Shown here one piece after another: positions 54,548-61,605 of a DNA stretch of 64,000 nucleotides (position 1 is the first letter of the stretch; every line of letters starts with the position of its first letter). Source of the stretch: Acidobacteria bacterium Ga0077534 (GTDB lineage: Bacteria; Acidobacteriota; Blastocatellia; Pyrinomonadales; Pyrinomonadaceae); assembly GCA_001464455.1 (NCBI GenBank), contig LNEI01000013.1, forward strand, positions 1-64,000. The letters are read 5' to 3'. The notes below the pieces were generated by a model. That model saw only the letters and a list, made by a program, of their open reading frames with translations, did no database searches and had not been told where the DNA came from. The position numbers and the translations under genes were made by a program.

Positions 54548-55087
54548 TCAAGTGCTCTCTCGAATATCATAAAGGTCACCGCTAAAAACTGATAGGTCAT
54601 CACCCTGCCCGTTAATCACATAACCACATGCCATCAGAACTTCATCGTCGTTCCAAAGGTAACGCTTACTACCCTTGTCAGACCACGGGCTATGCGAATA
54701 CGCCCAAACTCCGGCTTCCTTCAGTCTTCTCGTTGAGTATGCCTTAAGATCATTCAAAATCTTATCCGCCGAGGTTCCCGCAACCACTGCGTGAGCATGA
54801 TTGGTTCTGACGTTTTGGGCATGAAGGAGCCAGTTTCGGAAACAGCATACTTCGATGATCGTATTCTGAACGATCTAGCGAGCCTCAGCGTTTAAGATGA
54901 AAGGATCACTTTTTAGTTTAACAACCTGCTGCTGCTCTCTCACAATTCTTGATTCTGCGGTTCGCGTTCCAAACTTGTTATGGTTTTTATCGACCGAACC
55001 TCTCTCGTCACCGTGCAGCCATGTTCCGTATGTTCTGAATGTTATCAGATAGGCGAGCGGTGTGTCGGTGTCGTTCCATTTGGACAT
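54548..55087 (-). pseudogene. REP-associated (Y1/IS200-like) transposase, interrupted by an amber codon
   Basis: The reading frame is continuous from the ATG at 55087 to a stop at 54548, about 178 residues, except for an in-frame TAG at 54875-54877. The N-terminal half begins MSKWNDTDTPLAYLITFRTY and has GTWLHGDERGSVDK. After the stop the same frame continues with FRNWLLHAQNVRTNHAHAVV, which contains the HUH-type His pair, and then SHSPWSDKGSKRYLWNDDEV near the end. The sequence resembles a small family of RAYT-like proteins known in cyanobacteria and Acidobacteriota. A C-to-T change of a Gln codon would explain the stop. It is probably inactive unless the amber codon is suppressed. Confidence 0.85.
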
Positions 55088-55112
55088 AACGTTGAAAGTG
55101 TCGCCGCTTGAT

Positions 55113-55141
55113 TGCCGCCCGCTTACGCAGGCGGTTCTGAC
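55113..55141. repeat. Right inverted repeat of the RAYT element
   Basis: Exact reverse complement of 54506-54534. It ends one base before the HAD gene stop codon, suggesting insertion into or right after that gene's 3' end. Confidence 0.95.
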
Positions 55142-55831
55142 TCAAAACACCCGCCTGACAGTTTCCGGCATCCAGTCGCTCAGATCTTTAGCAACCGCTC
55201 CGGCACCGGCGGCGCGGAGTTTGTCGGCTGATACCGTGTTTGCCACGCCGAGGGCCGGCAGGTCCGCAGCGATAGCGGCTTTTACGCCGGGAACTGTGTC
55301 TTCGATAACGAGGCATTCGTCGTGCGTCATCGGCAGATGTCCCTTCGAAATTCGATAAAGATCGATCTGGTTGAAACCGGTGCGGTAGCATTCGGGGTTC
55401 GGTTTGTGGGTCGAAACTTCCTCGGCACCGACAATGACGGCAAAATGCGGTGCAAGCCCGGCTTTTTCGAGCACGTATTCGATCTGCGAAGTCCGCTCCA
55501 TGCTTACGACGCCGAGTGCAAAATCGTGCGAGGCCTTTTCGATGAAACTTTTTACTCCAGGAAAAAACGGCAGGTCGTCGCCGACTATCTCGCGCCATTT
55601 GCCAAATTTAGCATCGATGATCTCGGTCACTTTTGCCGGATCGACCCTCTTGCCCCGACGCTCATGAGCCGCATTTACGAAAGCGACATCGTTCATACCG
55701 TGCGACGCAGCGTAATCTTCCTCAGTAACCTCAACGCCCTCGGCCGAGAGCAGTTCTTGATAGATCCGCATCTGTATCGGCTCGTCGTCGATGATCACAC
55801 CGTTAAAATCGAAAAGAATTGCTTTGATCAT
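55142..55831 (-). CDS. HAD-superfamily hydrolase (beta-phosphoglucomutase-like)
   Basis: 229 residues. Motif I is ILFDFNGVIIDDE, with Asn in place of the second Asp of the usual DFDGV. That second Asp is the general acid in phosphatases, so the enzyme may be slower or mutase-like. Motif II is GVVSMERTS, motif III includes the Lys of THKPNPECY, and motif IV is LVIEDTVPGVKAA. It hydrolyses or transfers phosphate on a small substrate in the cytoplasm. Its stop codon directly abuts the RAYT element, so its last residues may have changed after the insertion. Confidence 0.9.
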   Translation of the reverse strand: MIKAILFDFNGVIIDDEPIQMRIYQELLSAEGVEVTEEDYAASHGMNDVAFVNAAHERRGKRVDPAKVTEIIDAKFGKWREIVGDDLPFFPGVKSFIEKASHDFALGVVSMERTSQIEYVLEKAGLAPHFAVIVGAEEVSTHKPNPECYRTGFNQIDLYRISKGHLPMTHDECLVIEDTVPGVKAAIAADLPALGVANTVSADKLRAAGAGAVAKDLSDWMPETVRRVF

Positions 55832-55840
55832 AATAAAGTA

Positions 55841-55918
55841 AGTTGCGAAGTTGCGGTGTTACGAAGTTTAAAGCTTGTATATTGCGGAAACTTCGCAACT
55901 TCGTAACCTCGCAACTTC
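55841..55918. repeat. Inverted repeat of AAGTTGCGA-type words
   Basis: Left arm AGTTGCGAAGTTGCGGTGTT (55841 on) and right arm AACTTCGCAACTTCGTAACC (55890 on) fold into a long imperfect hairpin. It lies between the FAD oxidase and HAD genes. It could end the oxidase transcript or be another dispersed palindromic repeat. Confidence 0.7.
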
Positions 55919-55921
55919 CAA

Positions 55922-57469
55922 CTATCCCAAATATTTTTCCTCAAACATATTCCCGCGTCCCAAGATAACGTTGGGGTCGAAGGACTTTTTGAGCTCGGCC
56001 ATTTCGTTCAGATATCGCTCGCCCATCATGGCCGCGAGGTATTTTCGCTTGAGCTTTCCGACGCCGTGTTCGGCCGAAACGGTTCCACCCAGCATTATCG
56101 CCTGAGCAACGCAGCGGCCATAAATGTGCCGAGCTTTTTCGGCTTCCGCATCGTCTTTCGGCAGCATGTTGGCGTGCAGATGACAATCACCAATGTGGCC
56201 AAAGATCACGTAATCGAGGCCGCTCGCATCAAGCGTCTGTTTATAGTATCGCAGAAACGATGGAAAGTTTTCGTCCGGCACCGCCATGTCTGTGCCGATC
56301 TTTCTTTGGCGGTTTCTGACGACGCGCTCGTTTACGGAAACCGGCAGAGCGTGGCGAAAGGCCCGCATTTTCTCGCGGTCAGGTTCGGTCGTCGTAAACC
56401 AGGAACGATCAATGTCGGCATTGTGCCGTTCGAGAAGTTCGTTCCACTGCTCAAACAGTGCGTCCTCGGTTTCCGCCGTTGTCTCCTGCTCAAAAAAGAT
56501 CGCCCCGGCTGCGTCGCCCGGCGTTTCAGGAAATTTCTCGGAAATAAAGCGAAGCGCGTTGCCGTCAAAGTACTCGATGAGCGACGCGTCAATATCGATT
56601 GCGACCGAGTCGGTTTTGTCAGAACCGGGAGCGGTAGCGACTAGGTTACGACGGGCCGCGAACGACCGCTGTCGCACCTCATCAACAAACCCCAACAACT
56701 CATTTGCGTCCCAAAAGAACACTACTCCGCTAAAAAACCCTTCCGGTTTCGGCAGCAGATCAAGTTCGACCTCCGTAATAACGCCCAGCGTGCCTTCGCT
56801 GCCGATGAACAGATCGATCAGGTCAAGCGGTTCTTCGTTGTAATACCCACTTACATTTTTGCGAACATCCGGGCGTTCGTAGGTCAATGGCGGAAGCCCG
56901 CTTTGCAGAAGCCCGCGCGTAAGCGAGAGCGATACATCGTACGTTCGTGTTTCGCCCTTGCTTACGCGCGGGCTTCCGCAATTGCGTTCGATCTGAACGA
57001 TCTCGCCGTCTGCCATCACGACCTGAAGCCGCCGCACGTAACGGCGGGTTGCCCCGTACTTAAAACTCCTCGCCCCCGAGGCGTTTGTCGCCACCGTTCC
57101 GCCGATCTGACAGCTCCATTCGGTCGGATCAGGCGGGTAGAAAAGTCCTTCGGCTTCGACGGCTTTTTGCAGATCAGCGAGTATGACCCCGCTGCCGACG
57201 GTCGCGACTTTTGTGTTTTTATCTATCGAGAGATGGTTCAGTTTTTCAAGCGAGATAACGACCCCGCCAAAAGGTATCGCACCGCCGACTGTTCCTGTTC
57301 GTGCTCCTGAGATCGTCACCGCCGTTCCGTCGTCGTTCGCTTCGCGTAGTATCGACGCGATCTCTTCGGCAGTTTCGGGAACAAAGAGCTTCTCAGCATG
57401 CCCGCCGGGCATGTTGCTCGCATCGGTCAAGTAGTTTTGTAGGTCGTCGGGCTGTGTTTTGACTTGCAC
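55922..57469 (-). CDS. FAD-linked oxidase of the GlcD / D-lactate dehydrogenase family
   Basis: 515 residues. The FAD-binding (PCMH) domain has GARTGTVGGAIPFGG and GTVATNASGARSFKYG, and the FAD-oxidase C-terminal domain has HIGDCHLHAN and SAEHGVGKLKRKYL. It oxidises a 2-hydroxy acid such as glycolate or D-lactate, possibly the lactate released by MurQ, though that link is speculative. Between VMADGEIVQIERN and DVRKNVSGYY there are about 35 extra residues (163-196) encoded by an inverted pair of REP-like words. Relatives go almost directly from the one to the other. The frame stays open. Confidence 0.9.
   Translation of the reverse strand: MQVKTQPDDLQNYLTDASNMPGGHAEKLFVPETAEEIASILREANDDGTAVTISGARTGTVGGAIPFGGVVISLEKLNHLSIDKNTKVATVGSGVILADLQKAVEAEGLFYPPDPTEWSCQIGGTVATNASGARSFKYGATRRYVRRLQVVMADGEIVQIERNCGSPRVSKGETRTYDVSLSLTRGLLQSGLPPLTYERPDVRKNVSGYYNEEPLDLIDLFIGSEGTLGVITEVELDLLPKPEGFFSGVVFFWDANELLGFVDEVRQRSFAARRNLVATAPGSDKTDSVAIDIDASLIEYFDGNALRFISEKFPETPGDAAGAIFFEQETTAETEDALFEQWNELLERHNADIDRSWFTTTEPDREKMRAFRHALPVSVNERVVRNRQRKIGTDMAVPDENFPSFLRYYKQTLDASGLDYVIFGHIGDCHLHANMLPKDDAEAEKARHIYGRCVAQAIMLGGTVSAEHGVGKLKRKYLAAMMGERYLNEMAELKKSFDPNVILGRGNMFEEKYLG
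56905..56979 (-). repeat. Inverted pair of REP-like words inside the FAD oxidase gene
   Basis: Arms at 56905-56931 and 56953-56979 are complementary with three mismatches. The minus-strand right arm reads GGAAGCCCGCGCGTAAGCAA. The arms share the GCGTAAGC core with the RAYT element ends, and the right arm is about 21/24 identical to the word in nagA. Confidence 0.9.
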
Positions 57470-57618
57470 ATTAGAACTTTATCCAAACCAGCAAAAAAAC
57501 GCTAAGGCAGACTCGTAGATGACGGTCAGGAGAATCATTAGATCGGTCGAATAAGCAAATAGTCACGCGAATTTGATTTCAAATCGCAAAGCAAATAACC
57601 TACTGAGACGTTTTAGCT

Positions 57619-58260
57619 ATGAATCCGAAGATCGACATTTACATGGCTGCCGGATGCGGCCGCTGTCCGCTGGGGAATACGCCGGACTGCAAGGTCCACG
57701 CCTGGACGAGCGAATTGAGTGCTCTTCGCGAGATCGTTCTCGATTGCGGACTGACCGAGGAACTAAAGTGGGGCGTGCCCTGCTACACGGACAATGGTAA
57801 GAACGTCCTCATCGTCAGCGCGTTCAAAGATTACGCATCGCTTAGCTTTTTCAAAGGTTCCCTGCTCACCGATAGCGAAAACATCCTCGTATCACCCGGC
57901 GAGAACTCGCAGGCCGCTCGTCTTCTAAAGTTCACGAATGTCGACCAGATCGCCGCGATCGAACCGGCGGTCAAGGCGCTTATACATGAAGCCGTCAAGG
58001 TCGAGCGGGCAGGGCTAAAGGTACAGTTCAAACCGATCTCCGAACACGATGTTCCCGCAGAACTTGTGCAGAGATTCGACGACGACCCGGCTTTCGAGGC
58101 CGCATTTAATGCGCTCACGCCCGGCAGACGCCGAGGCTATCTCCTACATTTCTCGCAGCCCAAGCAGTCCGAAACCCGCATCGCACGGATCGACAAATGC
58201 TCGCCCCAGATATTTAACGGAATTGGTTTGCACGACAAGTACAAGTCGATGAGCCGTTGA
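57619..58260 (+). CDS. YdeI / OmpD-associated family protein (DUF1801-like)
   Basis: 213 residues. The N-terminal DUF1801-like half contains LTEELKWGVPCYTDNGKNVLIV and FKDYASLSFFKGSLL, and the C-terminal half contains the LTPGRRRGYLLHFSQPKQSETRIARI motif of the YdeI (OmdA) family. Such proteins are linked to stress and bacteriocin protection, but the biochemical role is unknown. It is monocistronic and convergent with uvrB, 36 bases away. Confidence 0.88.
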   Translation: MNPKIDIYMAAGCGRCPLGNTPDCKVHAWTSELSALREIVLDCGLTEELKWGVPCYTDNGKNVLIVSAFKDYASLSFFKGSLLTDSENILVSPGENSQAARLLKFTNVDQIAAIEPAVKALIHEAVKVERAGLKVQFKPISEHDVPAELVQRFDDDPAFEAAFNALTPGRRRGYLLHFSQPKQSETRIARIDKCSPQIFNGIGLHDKYKSMSR

Positions 58261-58296
58261 GACCAAGCACGTTCATCGTTCGTCGAAAAGCAGCCG

Positions 58297-60285
58297 CTAT
58301 CGGTACTCCAGATCTCGCTCCTTCAAGTATTTGAGGCGATCGCGTATCTCAGCGGCGCGTTCGAATTTCATTTCTTTTGCGGCGAAGCGCATGTCGTTTT
58401 CAAGCTGTTGGATCGTTTCCTTCAACTGCTTTGGCGAATATTCCTCGATCGACTCGATCTCGAGTGGGACTTTGAAATAGTCAGCTTCATAGGCGGTAAC
58501 GAGAGTTGCGTCGATCGATTTTATGATGGTGGTCGGCGTGATGCCGTGTTCGGCATTGTAGGCTTCCTGTATCTCGCGTCGACGGAGCGTCTCGCTTATC
58601 GCGTAGTCCATCGACTTGGTGATTTTGTCGGCGTACAAGATAGTTCGTCCGTCCGAATTTCGAGCGGCGCGGCCCATCGTCTGGATCAGCGAACTTTGCG
58701 AACGCAGGAATCCTTCTTTGTCCGCGTCTAGGATCGCGACTAGCGAAACCTCCGGCAGATCGAGTCCTTCACGCAACAGATTGATACCGACCAACACGTC
58801 ATATTCACCACGCCGCAGATCGCGGAGGATCTTGATGCGTTCCAGCGTGTGGATGTCGCTGTGCAAATACGCCACTTTTACGCCAACCTCTGAGAAATAA
58901 TCGCTCAGATTCTCGGCCATGCGTTTTGTCAGCGTGGTCACGAGCACGCGTTCGTTTCGCTCTGCACGAATGCGGCATTCTTCGAGCAGGTCGTCGATCT
59001 GGCCCTTCACGGGGCGAACCTCGACATTCGGATCGAGCAAACCGGTCGGGCGGATGATCTGTTCGATCACTTCCCCGCCAACCTTCGTCAGTTCGTACGG
59101 GCCGGGCGTTGCCGACACGTAGATCGTCTGCCCGCGACGAGCCTCAAATTCTTCGAAGTTTAGCGGCCTGTTGTCTTTTGCTGAAGGCAGGCGAAAGCCG
59201 TATTCGACGAGTGTTCCTTTCCGCGACTGATCGCCCTTGAACATAGCACCAAGCTGCGGGATCGTCTGGTGCGATTCGTCGATGACCATCAGGGCGTTAG
59301 ACGGCAGATAATCAAGCAAAGTCGGCGGCGGCTCGCCGGGAGCCTTTCCGGTCAGATGGCGGGAATAGTTCTCGATCCCGCGGCAAAATCCCATTTCCTT
59401 GATCATCTCAAGGTCGTACATCGTCCGCTGATGCAGCCGCTGGGCTTCGACGATCTTGCCTTCTTTTACGAGATATTCCTCGTGCTGGTCGAGTTCCGCT
59501 TTGATCGTACCGACCGCGCTTTTGATCGTCGAACGGCTCATCACATAGTGGGTTTTCGGATAGATGGGGATCCGCGTTTCGTGCTTGCTGATAACCTCGC
59601 CGAGCAACGGGTCGATCGTGTAGATCGCGTCGATCTCATCGCCCCAAAACTCAATGCGATAGGCCTGGTCTTGATAGCTCGGATACAGTTCGACAACATC
59701 GCCGCGAACGCGGAAATTACCTCGGTCGAAGTCGACATTCACACGCTCGTACTGCAATTCTACGAGCTTCTGCAGGAATTCCTCACGTTTGAGCTGCATT
59801 CCCGGCTCGATAAATATTAGCATCCCGAAGTAAGCATCAGGATCGCCGAGACCGTAGATACACGAGACCGACGCGACCACGATCACGTCCGAACGCTCAA
59901 AGAGCGCACGCGTCGCCGACAGCCGCAAACGGTCGATCTCTTCGTTGATCGTCGCTTCTTTCTCTATGTATAGGTCGGAGGCGGGAACGTAGGCTTCGGG
60001 CTGGTAATAGTCGTAATAGGAAACGAAATACTCGACCGAATTCTCCGGGAAAAATGTCTTAAATTCCTGATAAAGCTGTGCTGCTAGGGTTTTATTGTGC
60101 GCCAAAACGAGCGTCGGCCGCTGCGTTTTCTCTATGACGTTCGCAATAGTAAAGGTCTTGCCGGAACCCGTGATCCCAAGCAAGACCTGATCCTGCGCAC
60201 CTTCATTTAGACCTTCGACCAGCTGACGGATCGCTTCCGGCTGATCGCCCTTTGGCGTGTTTTCACTTATGAGACGAAATTGCAC
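58297..60285 (-). CDS. uvrB: Excinuclease ABC subunit B
   Basis: 662 residues, full length. It has Walker A in [10 protein letters not shown], the damage-probing beta-hairpin [18 protein letters not shown], the DESHQ Walker B-type motif, helicase motifs including [15 protein letters not shown] and QTMGRAARN, and the C-terminal UvrC-binding UVR motif ([20 protein letters not shown]). It loads onto UvrA-marked DNA damage for nucleotide excision repair. uvrA and uvrC are not in the window. The start ATG at 60285 gives the expected N-terminus ([19 protein letters not shown]). Confidence 0.98.
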   Translation of the reverse strand: MQFRLISENTPKGDQPEAIRQLVEGLNEGAQDQVLLGITGSGKTFTIANVIEKTQRPTLVLAHNKTLAAQLYQEFKTFFPENSVEYFVSYYDYYQPEAYVPASDLYIEKEATINEEIDRLRLSATRALFERSDVIVVASVSCIYGLGDPDAYFGMLIFIEPGMQLKREEFLQKLVELQYERVNVDFDRGNFRVRGDVVELYPSYQDQAYRIEFWGDEIDAIYTIDPLLGEVISKHETRIPIYPKTHYVMSRSTIKSAVGTIKAELDQHEEYLVKEGKIVEAQRLHQRTMYDLEMIKEMGFCRGIENYSRHLTGKAPGEPPPTLLDYLPSNALMVIDESHQTIPQLGAMFKGDQSRKGTLVEYGFRLPSAKDNRPLNFEEFEARRGQTIYVSATPGPYELTKVGGEVIEQIIRPTGLLDPNVEVRPVKGQIDDLLEECRIRAERNERVLVTTLTKRMAENLSDYFSEVGVKVAYLHSDIHTLERIKILRDLRRGEYDVLVGINLLREGLDLPEVSLVAILDADKEGFLRSQSSLIQTMGRAARNSDGRTILYADKITKSMDYAISETLRRREIQEAYNAEHGITPTTIIKSIDATLVTAYEADYFKVPLEIESIEEYSPKQLKETIQQLENDMRFAAKEMKFERAAEIRDRLKYLKERDLEYR

Positions 60286-60477
60286 CCTTCAATTCTATGC
60301 TAGAATGCTTGCATTCACAAAAGGGTGCCTCGGCATATCTGCTTAAGTAGTCATGAGGTAATGTAGTCGATCAGTATCCGTGCCGATAATGATCTAAAAC
60401 CTTTTCCGTCGCCCGACAATTAATCTCACTTCCGACCCCGGGCAAAGCTTGCGCCTATGATAAATTCGTTTATGGTT

Positions 60478-61419
60478 TTATTCCTTGTATGCCTCGGAAT
60501 ATTTGTCGCTGTTTACGGGATTGCATCCAACTCCGAAACAACGCCTTAGTCCCCATCTTTTTCCGTTGTCAAAGGGAAACAAGTACGCCTCGCCAACATT
60601 CCCGTCCAGTTCTTTCCAGCTGAAAAAGAGTTTGTCCCCCTGCACGGTACCGGTGAAGGACCCTTTCGGATATCGGTCACCGGTGTAGTCCGAATATTTG
60701 CCAGTTACGCTGTTTCCGTTTTGTGTGATGGTGATAAACTCCCAACCGTAGGCACGCCATTTTCCAGCAAATGTACCGCCTCCGCCGCCCGGATTACCAC
60801 CACCACCGCCTCCGCCGCCTGACGACGCTCCTTTAACCCCCGAGTAGTGTCCGCGCGCTGCGGATCGGCCGGTAACCGCCGACATCAAGTAACACATTGC
60901 CGAATCATTTGGCGAATATGTGCCGGCCTGGATCCACGTAAAGCCTTTGCAGCTGCCATTGTTGATACAGTCGGATTGACAGGTTTCAAATGCGGGCCGC
61001 GCGTAGTAGCTTAGATTTGTACCCTGCAAGCTAACGTTGTCTTCCCGCTGTCCCATTCCACTTCCGCCGCCGAACGCTGTGTTTTTAACACCGGAAATGC
61101 AACAGCTTCGATATGGTACTGGATTCGGAACTGCGTTTTTCAGGAAGCATCGGGCCGGAGATCTCTCATACGGTTTTGTATAAGTGTACGCTCTGCAATT
61201 CGCGTCCCCCGCACACGCGTCGCGGCATAGTTCGTGGGCTGGGCGAACGAGATCAAAAGACCTATAATCGCTTCCGCCTCGGTCCACGTCGTATTCGACA
61301 CTAAAGTTTGATTGCCCTTCGACACCAAATGTCGCGAATTCGATCACTAGCGCCAAACCTAATGCCGCAGCCATTAATGCGATCGCCGCCATAGACGCCC
61401 GGTTACCTATTCTGAACAT
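60478..61419 (-). CDS. Exported protein with two PAN/Apple-like domains and a lipocalin-like C-terminus
   Basis: 313 residues. A signal peptide or anchor (about 1-35) precedes two Cys-rich PAN-like modules (about 38-115 and 120-195). Shared patterns are DLVRPAHELCRDACAGDANCRAYTY-type and PAFETCQSDCINNGSCKGFTW-type helices and a late Cys. A Gly-rich linker (about 200-218) leads to a small beta-barrel-like region (WRAYGWEFITITQNGNSVTG). PAN domains bind proteins or carbohydrates. It is divergent from the winged-helix/TPR regulator, with direct repeats in the shared intergenic region, so it is likely that regulator's target. The function is unknown. Confidence 0.82.
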   Translation of the reverse strand: MFRIGNRASMAAIALMAAALGLALVIEFATFGVEGQSNFSVEYDVDRGGSDYRSFDLVRPAHELCRDACAGDANCRAYTYTKPYERSPARCFLKNAVPNPVPYRSCCISGVKNTAFGGGSGMGQREDNVSLQGTNLSYYARPAFETCQSDCINNGSCKGFTWIQAGTYSPNDSAMCYLMSAVTGRSAARGHYSGVKGASSGGGGGGGGNPGGGGGTFAGKWRAYGWEFITITQNGNSVTGKYSDYTGDRYPKGSFTGTVQGDKLFFSWKELDGNVGEAYLFPFDNGKRWGLRRCFGVGCNPVNSDKYSEAYKE

Positions 61420-61490
61420 AATTTTCCTCCTGATTTGATAAGTGGGTTCTTTCTTACTTAGACAACTGTGGAGGACGAGTCGACAATTTG

Positions 61491-61520
61491 TAACGAAATG
61501 TGACGAAATCTAACGAAATT
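61491..61520. promoter_or_regulatory. Three 10-bp direct repeats between the PAN gene and the regulator
   Basis: TAACGAAATG, TGACGAAATC and TAACGAAATT are adjacent with exact 10-bp period. OmpR/PhoB-type winged-helix proteins bind tandem direct repeats of 10-11 bp, and the next gene encodes such a domain. They are 72 bases from the PAN-gene start and 86 bases from the regulator ATG. This is a good operator candidate for autoregulation and PAN-gene control. Confidence 0.65.
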
Positions 61521-61605
61521 TATCATGGCTTTCTGAGTCATACATTGGTTGCAATGAAGACAGGCTAGGGCTATGATTGCAGCGATATGCAGCGGAGACC
61601 GGAAT

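Larger units (their letters stand above)
54506..55141. mobile_element. Small REP/RAYT-type element bounded by 29-bp perfect inverted repeats
   Basis: A 636-base unit begins with the inverted repeat 54506-54534 and ends with its exact complement at 55113-55141. It contains only a Y1/REP-associated transposase-like gene carrying a stop codon. Each end can itself fold into a hairpin (CCGCCTGC-GTAA-GCGGGCGG, one G-T pair). The right end abuts the stop codon of the HAD gene. It is non-autonomous in its present state. Confidence 0.85.
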
